A stretch of 38,267 nucleotides of DNA from Methylobacterium symbioticum (lineage in GTDB: Bacteria > Pseudomonadota > Alphaproteobacteria > Rhizobiales > Beijerinckiaceae). Positions 1 through 8,121 of this stretch are shown in pieces. How positions within the stretch are numbered: position 1 is the stretch's first letter; each line of letters begins with the position of its first letter. Made by a program: the position numbers and the translations under genes. The stretch lies in the NCBI RefSeq assembly GCF_902141845.1, contig NZ_CABFPH010000052.1:1-38267 (forward strand), written 5' to 3'. Below the pieces are notes generated by a model, which did not search any database, was not told the origin of the DNA, and saw only the letters and a program-made list of their open reading frames with translations.

Positions 1-501
1 TGCCGAAGCGCTGCCGCAGCAGCCAGACGTTGCCGCCCGCGAACGCACAGCCGCGTGCCGCGACGAAGCCCTCGGCGTTCAGCCGCGCCGCGCACCGCCT
101 CCAGCAGGCGGCTCGCATGGTCGAGGTCCCGCATCAGGGCCGAGCCCGAGGCGCCGCCGGTGACGACCTTGGCCGGGCAGCCCATGTTGATGTCGACGAC
201 CTGCGCGCCGCTTCCGACCGCGAGGCGGGCCGCCTCCGCCATCGGCTCGGGCTGGCAGCCGGCGAGCTGGGCGATGTGCACGTCCACGCCCGAGCCCTCC
301 GCCCGCAGCCGCGCCTCGCTGGCGCCGCGGGCGAACTCGGCCGCGGCCACCATCTCGGAGACCACTGCGCTGGCGCCCAGGCGCCGGGCGATCCGCCGCA
401 TGTGCAGGTCGGTGACGCCGGAGAGCGGCGCCAGCAGGGCGGGCGGTGCGGCGCCGGGGCGGCGGCTGCGCAGGGCGCTCAAATAATGATCATCGCTCAT
501 T
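1..501 (-). CDS. dusB: tRNA-dihydrouridine synthase, DusB/NifR3 type, N-terminal part (3' end off window or broken)
   Basis: DusB-type enzymes reduce uridine to dihydrouridine in tRNA using FMN. The frame starts with ATG at 501 on the minus strand and gives MSDDHYLSAL, then family landmarks: LLAPLSGVTDLHMRR (FMN-binding start of the barrel), QLAGCQPEPMAEAA, and DINMGCPAKVVTGGASGSAL, which includes the family's conserved NMGCP motif. The match holds for about 130 residues, to about LLEAVRGA near base 90. After that the family normally continues with a VTVKMRLGW-like strand, but here the frame turns into an Arg/Ala-rich string typical of a wrong reading frame. The frame stays open to the window edge, so it is partial in any case. 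The gene diverges from ispDF. The identity of the N-terminal part is secure; intactness is doubtful. Confidence 0.75.
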
Positions 502-564
502 CTGCACAACAAATAGACAAAAGCCGCGCCGACGCAAGCGGCTTCCGATTTGATTTCGGGGGAT

Positions 565-584
565 GCCCCGCTTAAAGCCGGGGC
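565..584. repeat. Short inverted repeat in the dusB/ispDF divergent intergenic region
   Basis: GCCCCG and CGGGGC are separated by CTTAAAGC. The element lies between the divergent starts of dusB (501) and ispDF (683). It could be a leader hairpin or a binding site; the sequence does not decide which. Confidence 0.35.
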
Positions 585-682
585 AATCCCGCCGGTACCC
601 TCGCACGCGCAAGGGGCCATGCGCGCGCGAGGCCCTGCGCATTCAGCGCGCAGGCTCTGACTGAAGGGTACAGGAAGCCAGC

Positions 683-1960
683 ATGTCCACGACCGGTTCG
701 AGCGTCGCCGCGGTGGTCGTGGCGGCCGGCCGCGGCATCCGCATCGGCGGGGGCACGCCGAAGCAGTATCGCCGGGTCGGCGGGCAGGCCGTTCTCACCC
801 GGACTCTGGCGGCGCTCGGCGGCCATCCGGCCCTCGACCGGCTGCAGGTGGTGATCGCGCCCGACGCCGCCGCCTTCTACGCGGAGTGCGTGGCAGAACT
901 CGACCCGGCCGTGCGCGCCAAGCTGGCGCCGCCGGTGGAGGGCGGGGCGACGCGCCAGCAATCGGTGCGCGCCGGTCTCGAGGCCCTGGCGCAGGCGGAC
1001 GCGCCGGAGACGGTGCTCGTGCACGATGCCGCCCGCCCCTATGTCGATGCCGCCCTGGTGGACCGCGCCATCGCCGCCGGCCGGGAATACCGTGCCTCGG
1101 TGCCGGGCATCGCGGTGAGCGACACGATCAAGCTCGTGGCCGAGGCGACCGCCCTGGTCAGCCGCGTGCGCGAGACCCCGGCCCGCGAGGCCCTGCGCGC
1201 CGTGCAGACGCCGCAGGCCTTCGCCTTCGCGAGCCTGCTCGACGCGCACCGCTCGGCGGCATCGGCCGACCTGCACAGCTTCACGGATGACGGGGCGCTG
1301 GCCGAGTGGGCGGGCCTCGACGTGGTGGTGTTCGAGGGCGACCTGCGCAACCGCAAGATCACGCAACCGGGCGACCTGATCGAGGCCGACCGCGCCTTCT
1401 CCGATGCGAGGAATCCAGCCATGACGACCTACGTCACCCGCCTCGGCACCGGCTTCGACGTCCACGCCTTCACCGAGGGCGACCATGTCTGGCTGGGCGG
1501 CGTGAAGATCCCGGCCGACCGCGGCGTGCTCGCCCATTCCGACGGCGACGTGGCGCTGCACGCGCTCACCGACGCGCTGCTCGGCGCCATCGCCGATGGC
1601 GATATCGGCACGCATTTCCCGCCCTCCGACGAGCGCTGGCGCGGCGCCTCGTCCGACCAGTTCCTGGCGCATGCCTGCGCCCTGGTGCGGGCACGCGGCG
1701 GACGGATCGACCATCTCGACATCACCGTGCTGGCCGAGGCCCCGCGCATCGGCAAGCACCGCGAGGCGATCCGCGCGCGCATCGCCGAGGTCGCGGGCGT
1801 GCCGCTCTCCGCCGTTTCGATCAAGGCGACCACCACGGAGAAACTCGGCTTCGTCGGCCGCGCCGAGGGGCTCGCCGCCCAGGCCGCCGCGACGGTGCGC
1901 CTGCCCGAGGAGGAGCCTGTCCTCGACGCGCAGGCCGAGACGGCGATGCGCCAGGGCTGA
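683..1960 (+). CDS. ispDF: Bifunctional IspD/IspF enzyme of the MEP isoprenoid pathway
   Basis: The enzyme catalyses two non-adjacent MEP-pathway steps in the cytoplasm: CTP-dependent cytidylylation of MEP (IspD) and cyclisation to MEcPP (IspF). Residues 1 to about 235 are IspD, with the nucleotide-binding AAGRGIRIGGGTPKQY near residue 14, VLVHDAARPYVD near 111 and GDLRNRKITQPGDL near 219. Residues from about 253 to 408 are IspF, with GTGFDVHAF (zinc ligands Asp259 and His261), HSDGDVALHALTDALL (third ligand His293) and IKATTTEKLGFVGR. Total length is 425 residues, as expected for the fusion. The start follows an AGGAAG ribosome-binding site. pncC follows after 3 bases, so the two are probably co-transcribed. 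The fusion is usual in alphaproteobacteria. Confidence 0.97.
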   Translation: MSTTGSSVAAVVVAAGRGIRIGGGTPKQYRRVGGQAVLTRTLAALGGHPALDRLQVVIAPDAAAFYAECVAELDPAVRAKLAPPVEGGATRQQSVRAGLEALAQADAPETVLVHDAARPYVDAALVDRAIAAGREYRASVPGIAVSDTIKLVAEATALVSRVRETPAREALRAVQTPQAFAFASLLDAHRSAASADLHSFTDDGALAEWAGLDVVVFEGDLRNRKITQPGDLIEADRAFSDARNPAMTTYVTRLGTGFDVHAFTEGDHVWLGGVKIPADRGVLAHSDGDVALHALTDALLGAIADGDIGTHFPPSDERWRGASSDQFLAHACALVRARGGRIDHLDITVLAEAPRIGKHREAIRARIAEVAGVPLSAVSIKATTTEKLGFVGRAEGLAAQAAATVRLPEEEPVLDAQAETAMRQG

Positions 1961-1963
1961 GCG

Positions 1964-2461
1964 ATGCTCGACGACGCGCTCCTCGCCCGGGCCGCGGCGC
2001 TGGTGAAGGCTTATGCCGCGGCGGGCCTGCGCATCGCCACGGCCGAATCCTGCACGGGCGGCCTCGTGGCGGGGCTGCTCACGAGCGTGCCCGGCTCCTC
2101 GGCCGTGGTGGAGCGCGGCTTCGTCACCTACTCGAACGAGGCCAAGGCCGAGGCGATCGGCGTGCCCGCCGACCTCATCGCCGCGCAGGGTGCGGTGAGC
2201 GAGCCGGTCGCCCGCGCCATGGCCGAGGGCGCGCTGGCCCATTCGCGTGCCGATGTGGCGGTGGCGATCACCGGCATCGCCGGCCCCGGCGGCGGCAGCG
2301 CCCTCAAGCCGGTCGGCCTCGTGCATTTCGGCCTTGCCGCCAAGGGCCGCCCGGTGATCCACCGCGAGCGCCGCTACGGCGATCCCGGCCGGACGGAGAT
2401 CCGCCGCCTCGCCGTCGCCGAGGCGCTCGACATGCTGGACAAGGCGCTGGTCTCGGGCTGA
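1964..2461 (+). CDS. pncC: Nicotinamide-nucleotide amidohydrolase (CinA C-terminal domain family)
   Basis: PncC deamidates nicotinamide mononucleotide to nicotinate mononucleotide in the pyridine nucleotide salvage cycle. The protein is 165 residues and consists only of the CinA C-terminal amidase domain. Visible motifs are TAESCTGGLVAGLLT near residue 26, with the presumed catalytic Ser29 of the SCTGG loop, GFVTYSNEAKAEAIGV near 52, and AITGIAGPGGG near 101. There is no N-terminal CinA/MoaB-like domain, so this is the short form. The ATG lies 3 bases beyond the ispDF stop, suggesting translational coupling. Annotation pipelines often call it a CinA family competence/damage protein; the amidase role is better supported for the family. 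Confidence 0.9.
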   Translation: MLDDALLARAAALVKAYAAAGLRIATAESCTGGLVAGLLTSVPGSSAVVERGFVTYSNEAKAEAIGVPADLIAAQGAVSEPVARAMAEGALAHSRADVAVAITGIAGPGGGSALKPVGLVHFGLAAKGRPVIHRERRYGDPGRTEIRRLAVAEALDMLDKALVSG

Positions 2462-2588
2462 TTCGACCGGAGCGCCACATCATCCCTCCCCCACGGACCT
2501 CGGGCTTGCTTGAGATCCGCATCGCTCCGTTGCCGTGCCGATGCCGAGGTTGAGCCGGGGCGAAGTCGGCTCTCTGTGAGGCGCGGGT

Positions 2589-2612
2589 CCCCTCTCCCGT
2601 TCGGGAGAGGGG
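2589..2612. terminator. Perfect 10-bp stem hairpin between convergent pncC and ocd
   Basis: CCCCTCTCCC and GGGAGAGGGG form a perfect 10-bp stem with a 4-base GTTC loop. It lies between the convergent pncC (ends 2461) and ornithine cyclodeaminase (ends 2737) genes and could end transcription from both sides. There is no long T run. Related GGGAGAGGG-type sequences occur near 8370 and 35378, so it may be a dispersed palindrome. Confidence 0.5.
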
Positions 2613-2736
2613 GCCCGAGCCTCGCTGGGAACCGGAGTTGATCCAGGACGGCGCTGAAGCGGCGATGAGGCCCGCCTCCCTATGCAACGGCTCTGCCGCC
2701 CGGCGGGCAGGAGAGGGAGCGCGCCCGTCCCGATCC

Positions 2737-3771
2737 TCAGGCCGCCCGCTCCAGCCGTGCCGCCCCGCGCGCGAGCACGTGGCCGAACAGGTCCTTCGGG
2801 TCGTCCACCTCCGGGATGAGGTCGAGGCCGGGGCCCGGCCCGGCGAGGTCGCGGATGCAGCGCAGCGCCGAGAAGTCCTCCAGCGCGAAGCCGACCGAAT
2901 CGAACAGGGTGATCTCCTGCGGGCTCGCCCGGCCGGGGGCGCGGCCGGTCAGCACCTGCCACAGCTCGGTCACCGGGAAATCCGCCGGCATCTGCTGGAT
3001 CTCGCCCTCGATCCGGGTCTGGGGCGCGTACTCGACCACGGTGCGGGCCGCGCGCACGAGATCGGCGTGCAACTCGGTCTTGCCGGGGCAATCGCCGCCG
3101 ATGGCGTTCAGGTGCTGGCCCGGCGCGATCAGGTCCGGCGTCAGGATCGTGGCGCGCGCCTTGTCGGCGGTCGCGGTCGTCACGATGTCGGCGCCGGCGA
3201 CCGCCTCGGCCACCGAGCCGGCGCAGGTGATCGAGAGGCCCCTGCCCTCCAGGTTCGCCCAGGCCTTGGCCATCGCCCGCGGATCGACGTCGTAGAGGCG
3301 GATCTCCGCGATGCCGAGCACCGCCTTGAAGGCGAGCGCCTGGAACTCCGCCTGCGCCCCCGTGCCGATCAGCGCCAGGGTGCGACTGCCCGGCCGCGCC
3401 ATGGCGGAGGCCGCGAGCGCCGAGGTCGCCGCGGTGCGGAGCGCCGTCAGCACCGTCATCTCGGAGAGGAGGACCGGATAGCCCGTGGCGCGCTCCGCAA
3501 GCACCCCGAAGGCCGCCACCGTCAGCTTGCCCGCCCGCGTGTTGCCGGGATGGCCGTTGACGTATTTGAAGGCGAAGCTGTCCCCGTCGGCGGCGGGCAT
3601 CAGCTCGATCACGCCCTGCGGCGCGTGGCTGGCGAGCCGCGATTCCAGCGAGAAACTCTCCCAGCGCGCGAAATCCGCGCGGAGCGACGCGGCGAGCCGG
3701 GCCAGCAGCGCCTCCGGCCCCTCGCGCCGGATGAGCGCCGCCATCTCGTCGGATCCGATATACCGCGTCAC
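2737..3771 (-). CDS. Ornithine cyclodeaminase family protein
   Basis: Ornithine cyclodeaminase converts L-ornithine to L-proline plus ammonia with an internally recycled NAD+. Key sites, counted from the GTG at 3771, are KYVNGHPGN with Lys69 (substrate carboxylate), the Rossmann loop LIGTGAQAEFQ at about 134-144, and NAIGGDCPGKTELH at about 222-235. Asp227 in the last motif matches the catalytic Asp of true ornithine cyclodeaminases; this motif separates them from the alanine dehydrogenase and ketimine reductase branches. The frame is open further upstream to 3888, but those 39 residues are Arg/Pro-rich and would run into the regulator's promoter. The GTG at 3771 has a GGGAG site upstream and gives a normal 344 residues. 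The gene diverges from an Lrp-type regulator, which probably controls it. Confidence 0.88.
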   Translation of the reverse strand: MTRYIGSDEMAALIRREGPEALLARLAASLRADFARWESFSLESRLASHAPQGVIELMPAADGDSFAFKYVNGHPGNTRAGKLTVAAFGVLAERATGYPVLLSEMTVLTALRTAATSALAASAMARPGSRTLALIGTGAQAEFQALAFKAVLGIAEIRLYDVDPRAMAKAWANLEGRGLSITCAGSVAEAVAGADIVTTATADKARATILTPDLIAPGQHLNAIGGDCPGKTELHADLVRAARTVVEYAPQTRIEGEIQQMPADFPVTELWQVLTGRAPGRASPQEITLFDSVGFALEDFSALRCIRDLAGPGPGLDLIPEVDDPKDLFGHVLARGAARLERAA

Positions 3772-3843
3772 GTCAGGCTCCCGGGGTTCACCCGGGCAAG
3801 CCTGCCCGAGCCGGGCGGACGGGCGACAGCCGGATTCATGGAC

Positions 3844-3868
3844 GATCCGGACAGCGGATCGTACGATC
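3844..3868. promoter_or_regulatory. Two overlapping dyads, candidate Lrp-type operator
   Basis: GATCCG (3844-3849) and CGGATC (3855-3860) form an inverted repeat with a 5-base spacer. It overlaps a perfect 12-bp palindrome, GATCGTACGATC (3857-3868). The block lies 28-53 bases before the Lrp gene start and about 70-100 bases before the divergent ornithine cyclodeaminase start, where a local Lrp-family autoregulator would bind. Confidence 0.45.
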
Positions 3869-3896
3869 TGGTAAGCTCGGCCGCCCATTCTGAGCC

Positions 3897-4328
3897 ATGC
3901 TCGACGATCTCGACCGCCGCCTGATCGCCCTCCTGCGCACCGATGCGCGGCTCCCCATCGCCAAGCTCGCCGCCGCGCTCGGCGTCACCCGCGCCACCGC
4001 CCGGGCCCGGCTCGAGCGCCTGGTCGCGAGCGGGGTGATCCAGGGTTTCACCGTGGTGCTGCGCGCCGAGGGCGTTAGCGCCGAGGTCCGTGCCATCACC
4101 CTGGTCGAGGTCGACGGGCGGCACGCCGAGGCGGTGATCCGGCGCCTTGCCGGCCTGCCCGAGATCCGGGCGCTCCACACCACGAACGGGCGCTGGGACA
4201 TCGTGGCCGAGATCGAGGCGCCCTCGCTCGCCGCCTTCGACGCGCTGCTGCGCACGATCCGCCAGATCGAGGGCATCGCCAATTCCGAGACGAGCCTCCT
4301 GCTCGCCGCGCGCAAAGGGGGCGCCTGA
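3897..4328 (+). CDS. Lrp/AsnC family transcriptional regulator
   Basis: The protein is 143 residues, slightly short for the family. Residues 1 to about 50 form the AsnC-type winged helix-turn-helix: LDDLDRRLIALLRTDARLPI, then KLAAALGVTRATARARLERL as the DNA-binding helices, followed by VIQGFTVVL. Residues from about 65 to 138 form the RAM (ligand-binding) domain, with the pattern ALHTTNGRWDIVAEI and a final IEGIANSETSLLL. Regulators of this type commonly sense an amino acid and control a divergent catabolic gene. Here the neighbour is ornithine cyclodeaminase, so ornithine, arginine or proline are likely ligands by context only. The gene starts 125 bases from its divergent partner. Confidence 0.92.
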   Translation: MLDDLDRRLIALLRTDARLPIAKLAAALGVTRATARARLERLVASGVIQGFTVVLRAEGVSAEVRAITLVEVDGRHAEAVIRRLAGLPEIRALHTTNGRWDIVAEIEAPSLAAFDALLRTIRQIEGIANSETSLLLAARKGGA

Positions 4329-4388
4329 GGCCGGCTTCCCGCAGGCGGTCCCGGGCCCTAGATGTCACCGCCGTGGGAGGTCGCTCCG

Positions 4389-5612
4389 ATGGACCGCGGC
4401 GCCAGCGTCTGCATCGTCGGCGGCGGGCCGGCCGGGATGATGGCCGGGCTGCTGCTCGCCCGGGCGGGGGTGCCCGTCACCGTGCTGGAGAAGCACGCCG
4501 ACTTCCTGCGCGACTTCCGCGGCGACACCATCCATCCTTCGACCCTCGACCTGATGGACGAGCTCGGTCTCGGCGAGGCCTTCCGGGCGCTGCCGCAGCA
4601 GCGCGTCGAGACTCTCTCGGGCGTCGTTGCCGGCCGCGCCTTCCGCATTGCCGACTTCCGGCATCTGCCGAGCCGTAACCGCTTCATCGCCATGATGCCG
4701 CAATGGGATTTCCTCGATTTTCTCGCCCGCCAAGCCGACAAATCCAACTTCTGCTTGCAGATGCGCACGGAGTCTCTCTCGCTCGTTGAGGAAGCCGGTC
4801 GCATCGTCGGCGTCCGGGCCCGTGGGCCGGACGGCGAGACCGAGATCCGCGCCGATCTCGTCCTCTGCGCGGACGGCCGCCACTCGGCGATGCGGGCCCA
4901 GGCCGGCTTTCGCCCGCAGGCCTTCGGCGCGCCGATGGACGTGCTCTGGTTCCGGCTCTCGCGCCGCGCCAGCGACGCCGATGCCACCGCCGGTCGCTTC
5001 GGGCGCGGCCGCATCCTCGTGACCATCGACCGGGGCGAGCACTGGCAATGCGCCTATGTGGTGCCGAAGGGTGGCGACGCGCGGCTGCGGGCCGGCGGCC
5101 TGCCGGCCTTCCGGGCCCGGGTCGCTGACCTCGCGCCCCTCCTGGCGGATCGGGTCGGCGAGATCGCCTCCTGGGACGACGTGAAGGTGCTCACCGTCAC
5201 GGTGGACCGCCTGGAGCGCTGGCACCGGCCGGGACTCCTCTGCATCGGCGATGCGGCGCACGCCATGTCGCCGATCGGCGGCGTCGGCATCAACCTCGCG
5301 ATTCAGGACGCGGTCGCTGCCGCGAACCTGCTCGCCGATCCCCTACGCCGTGGCACCCTGACGGAGGCCGACCTCGCCCGGGTCCAGCGCCGCCGGATGC
5401 TGCCGGTGCGGCTGACCCAAGGGCTGCAGCGCCTCGTCCAGAATCGGGTGATCGCCCGCGTGCTCGACGAAACCGGCGCGCCCCTGCGGCCGCCCCTGGC
5501 GCTCCGCCTGCTCGACGCCCTGCCCCCGCTCCAACGCCTGCCGGCCTGCATCGTCGGGCTCGGTTTCCGGCCGGAGCATGTCCGGACCGAGCCTCAGGCC
5601 GCCGCGCCGTAG
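4389..5612 (+). CDS. FAD-dependent monooxygenase (PHBH/UbiH-like flavoprotein)
   Basis: This is a single-component group A flavin hydroxylase. Landmarks, counted from ATG 4389, are the N-terminal Rossmann loop CIVGGGPAGMMAGLLLARAG with GGGPAG at 11-16, a DG-type motif LVLCADGRHSAMR, and the second FAD motif CIGDAAHAMSPIGGVGINLA with Gly287-Asp288. RDFRGDTIHPSTLDLM near residue 41 is typical of the family that includes aromatic and polyketide hydroxylases. An ATG nine codons earlier (4362) is in frame, but 4389 has a GGGAGG site 8 bases upstream. The 3' end overlaps the convergent SRPBCC gene by 19 bases. The substrate cannot be told from the sequence; there is no ubiquinone gene beside it except the COQ10-like convergent gene. 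Confidence 0.88.
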   Translation: MDRGASVCIVGGGPAGMMAGLLLARAGVPVTVLEKHADFLRDFRGDTIHPSTLDLMDELGLGEAFRALPQQRVETLSGVVAGRAFRIADFRHLPSRNRFIAMMPQWDFLDFLARQADKSNFCLQMRTESLSLVEEAGRIVGVRARGPDGETEIRADLVLCADGRHSAMRAQAGFRPQAFGAPMDVLWFRLSRRASDADATAGRFGRGRILVTIDRGEHWQCAYVVPKGGDARLRAGGLPAFRARVADLAPLLADRVGEIASWDDVKVLTVTVDRLERWHRPGLLCIGDAAHAMSPIGGVGINLAIQDAVAAANLLADPLRRGTLTEADLARVQRRRMLPVRLTQGLQRLVQNRVIARVLDETGAPLRPPLALRLLDALPPLQRLPACIVGLGFRPEHVRTEPQAAAP

Positions 5613-6052
5613 ATACGGTCCGCCCGACCCTCGAAGGCGTCGGTGAACTTGCGGAAGGCGCGGTCGAACATCGAGCCCATCACCAGCCCGAGGGTGCGGC
5701 TCTTGAACTCGTAGGTGATGAAGAAGTCCACGTCGCAGCCGCCGGTCGCGTTGGGGCGGAAGGCCCAGCGGTTCTCGAGGTGGCGGAACGGGCCGTCGAT
5801 ATACTCGGCCACGATCTTGAGCTGCGGCCGGTCGAGGCTGACGCGGGTGGTGAAGCGCTCGCGGATCGCCTTATAGCCGACGCCCATCTCGGCCACGAGC
5901 ACCTCCTGCCCCTCTTCCCCGGGCTGCCTCCGCAGCACGCGCAGGGATTCGCAGAGCGGCAGGAACTCGGGATAGCGCTCCACGTCGGCGACAAGATCAT
6001 ACATCTGCTGCGGCGTGTGGCGCACCGCGCGCGTAACCCGGAAGGAGGGCAT
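5594..6052 (-). CDS. SRPBCC-family protein, RatA / COQ10-like
   Basis: The 152-residue protein is a single START/Bet v1-like fold. It shows the family pattern TRAVRHTPQQMYDLVADVE near residue 7, YPEFLPLCESLRV, a central VGYKAIRERFTTRV strand and the end FRKFTDAFEGRADRIYG. In eukaryotes and alphaproteobacteria these proteins bind ubiquinone (COQ10). The E. coli relative RatA has been described as a ribosome-associated toxin, but there is no RatB partner here. The ATG is separated by a single base from the lipA stop codon, so it is very likely translated from the lipA transcript, as is common in alphaproteobacteria. A role in quinone handling or respiration fits better than a toxin; that is inference. 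Confidence 0.9.
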   Translation of the reverse strand: MPSFRVTRAVRHTPQQMYDLVADVERYPEFLPLCESLRVLRRQPGEEGQEVLVAEMGVGYKAIRERFTTRVSLDRPQLKIVAEYIDGPFRHLENRWAFRPNATGGCDVDFFITYEFKSRTLGLVMGSMFDRAFRKFTDAFEGRADRIYGAAA

Positions 6053-6053
6053 G

Positions 6054-7043
6054 TCAGGCTGTCAGGGCGGTGGCGTGGCGGGCGTTGCGGGCGGCCTGCA
6101 GGCGGGCGAAATCCTCGCCGGCATGATGCGAGGAGCGGGTTAGCGGCGTCGCCGAGACCAGCAGGAAGCCCTTGGCGTAGCCCGTCGTCTCGTAGGACTT
6201 GAACTCGTCGGGTGGCACGAAGCGCACCACCTCGTGGTGCTTCTTGGTCGGCTGGAGGTACTGGCCGATGGTGAGGAAGTCGACATCGGCCGAGCGCAGG
6301 TCGTCCATCAGCTGCACGACCTCGTTCCGGTCCTCGCCGAGGCCGACCATGATGCCGGACTTGGTGAAGATCGTCGGGTCGAGCTCCTTCACCCGCTGCA
6401 GCAGGCGCACGGAGTGGAAGTAGCGCGCGCCCGGCCGCACGGTGAGGTACTTGCCCGGTACCGTCTCGAGGTTGTGGTTGAACACGTCGGGCTTGGCCGC
6501 CACCACGACCTCAAGCGCCCCGTCCTTGCGCAAGAAGTCGGGGGTGAGGATCTCGACCGTGGTGCCGGGGCTGGCCTTTCGGATCGCCGCGATGGTGCGG
6601 GCGAAGTGCTCGGCGCCGCCGTCCTTGAGATCGTCTCGGTCCACGGAGGTGATGACCACGTGGTGCAGGCCGAGCTTGGCCACCGAATCGGCGATCTTCA
6701 GCGGCTCCTCGCCGTCGAGCGCCTCTGGCAGGCCGGTGCGCACGTTGCAGAAGGCGCAGGCCCGCGTGCAGGTGTCGCCCATGATCATGAAGGTGGCGTG
6801 CCGCTTCTCCCAGCACTCGCCGATATTCGGGCAGCCCGCCTCCTCGCAGACGGTGACGAGCCCGTGCTCGCGCACGATGTTCCGGGTCTCGGCCCAGGCG
6901 GCCGAGCCCGGCGCCTTGACACGGATCCAATCGGGCTTGCGCGCCTGGACCGGCTGGTCCGGCCGGTGGGCTTTCTCCGGATGGCGCGGGCGCGCCGTCG
7001 CCGGACGGGGATCGTTCTTCAGGAGGTCGAGGACGACGGCCAT
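6054..7043 (-). CDS. lipA: Lipoyl synthase (radical SAM)
   Basis: LipA inserts two sulfur atoms into octanoyl groups on lipoyl domains, including those of the pyruvate dehydrogenase encoded in this window. Counted from ATG 7043, the auxiliary cluster cysteines are Cys66, Cys71 and Cys77 (VCEEAGCPNIGECWEK). The radical SAM cluster cysteines are Cys92, Cys96 and Cys99 (TCTRACAFCNVRTG). The C-terminal RSSHHAGEDF carries the serine ligand of the auxiliary cluster. Other landmarks are VVITSVDRDDL, EILTPDF and VMVGLGE-like IMVGLGEDRNEV. Length is 329 residues, normal for the family. The frame is open a further 55 codons upstream, but that stretch is low-complexity and lacks family similarity. It shares a transcript with the COQ10-like gene. 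Confidence 0.97.
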   Translation of the reverse strand: MAVVLDLLKNDPRPATARPRHPEKAHRPDQPVQARKPDWIRVKAPGSAAWAETRNIVREHGLVTVCEEAGCPNIGECWEKRHATFMIMGDTCTRACAFCNVRTGLPEALDGEEPLKIADSVAKLGLHHVVITSVDRDDLKDGGAEHFARTIAAIRKASPGTTVEILTPDFLRKDGALEVVVAAKPDVFNHNLETVPGKYLTVRPGARYFHSVRLLQRVKELDPTIFTKSGIMVGLGEDRNEVVQLMDDLRSADVDFLTIGQYLQPTKKHHEVVRFVPPDEFKSYETTGYAKGFLLVSATPLTRSSHHAGEDFARLQAARNARHATALTA

Positions 7044-7300
7044 GCTCACCGCGCAGGCGCACCCGCCGCAGCGGGGCTTTCTCGGGGGAAGGCCCTGACT
7101 TAAGGCTTCAGCCCCGCGACCGCAAACCGGCGCGGGCGCCCCTCCGGCCCGGGCGGGGGACAGGCGGGCGCAAGCGTCAAGCTCCGGCAGGCGTCCCATG
7201 CGGGGCACGGATCCGTAATCCGCATCGCATGCAATCGAAATGCTGCGCTGCGGCGCGAAGCTGTGCTAATCGGCGCGCCTCACCAAAGCCTGAGTGCGGG

Positions 7301-7828
7301 ATGCGTTTCGAGATCGAGCGGAAGTTCCTGGTCGCCCATGATGGGTGGCGGGCGGCGGTGACCCACCGGATGGACTTGCGCGACGGACTCGTCGGCCAGT
7401 TCGCGCGCGGCAAGGTCCGGGTGCGCCTCGACGGCGGCCAGGCCTGGCTCACCGTGAAGGGCGCGCGCCAGGGCATCGCCCGCCCGGAATTCGAGTACGA
7501 GATCCCGGTGGCGGATGCCGAGAACATGCTGGAGGGCATCTGCGTCGGCCGCACCATCGAGAAGACCCGCTCGGTGGTGCCCTTCGGCGGCCTGACCTGG
7601 ACGGTGGACGAGTTCCGCGGCCAGCTCGCCGGCATCGTGCTTGCTGAGGTGGAGCTTGAGGACGAGGACCAGGACTTCACGCGGCCGGACTGGATCGGAC
7701 GCGAGGTGACCGGCGACCTGCGCTTCCGGCAATCGACGCTGCTGCATCTCTGCCGCGAGGCCGCCAGAACCATCGGCCTCACCGAGATCCTCGCGCTGCC
7801 CGAGCAGGTCCTGCCGGTGCAGGACTGA
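7301..7828 (+). CDS. CYTH domain protein (inorganic triphosphatase family)
   Basis: The 175-residue protein begins with MRFEIERKFLV, the ExExK signature that defines CYTH enzymes (Glu4, Glu6, Lys8). It continues with KVRVRLDGGQAWLTVKG, the basic triphosphate-binding strands, then FEYEIPVADAENML, WTVDEFRGQLAGIVLAEVEL and the C-terminal helix FRQSTLLHLC. Most bacterial CYTH proteins of this size hydrolyse inorganic triphosphate; adenylate cyclase activity is the rarer alternative. The frame extends upstream to 7229, but the motif sits at the very N terminus of the family, so ATG 7301 is chosen. It diverges from lipA and has no clear functional link with its neighbours. Confidence 0.88.
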   Translation: MRFEIERKFLVAHDGWRAAVTHRMDLRDGLVGQFARGKVRVRLDGGQAWLTVKGARQGIARPEFEYEIPVADAENMLEGICVGRTIEKTRSVVPFGGLTWTVDEFRGQLAGIVLAEVELEDEDQDFTRPDWIGREVTGDLRFRQSTLLHLCREAARTIGLTEILALPEQVLPVQD

Positions 7829-7833
7829 AACGC

Positions 7834-8002
7834 CTCAAGTCGAAGCGGATCCCGGTTCGGCGGAGGAGAGCAAGTCGAACCATGGCCGTCGCCGGTGCAT
7901 CCGCGCACCGGCGAGTAGGCTGCCCTTTGTCGCCAACCTGCTCGAGAAGCTGACCGTCGCCCCTTATGGCCGATGCCGATGCATCCGATCCAGAGCGCTC
8001 TA
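7834..8002 (-). repeat. Partial dispersed repeat copy plus hairpin, downstream of the CYTH gene
   Basis: Bases 7834-7880, read on the minus strand, match the distal half of the repeat seen at 29872-29976, sharing the core GCCGAACCGGGATCC. A separate hairpin follows, with TCGCCGGTGC (7889-7898) and GCACCGGCGA (7905-7914) around a 6-base loop. The palindrome AGAGCGCTCT, which ends other copies, occurs at 7992-8001. The rest of 7829-8118 shows no gene. Confidence 0.6.
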
Positions 8003-8121
8003 TGCGAGGCGGACCACCGCATCCGTTACGGCTACGGTTAGGGCGGCATCCGCCACCTTCAAGAATGTTCGCACCCGCAACAATCCGCTAACCATACCGG
8101 TCTCGGATCCATGCGGGAGTG

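Noticed and set aside
683..1960. IspD-IspF fusion as a novel gene fusion
   Set aside because: Fused ispDF is well known in alphaproteobacteria and other groups.
3772..3888. Longer 383-residue form of ornithine cyclodeaminase
   Set aside because: The extra N-terminal residues have no similarity to the family and would overlap the promoter and operator-like dyads of the divergent regulator.
5594..6052. RatA toxin of a toxin-antitoxin system
   Set aside because: No RatB partner is present, and the coupling to lipA is the usual place of the COQ10-like alphaproteobacterial homologue.
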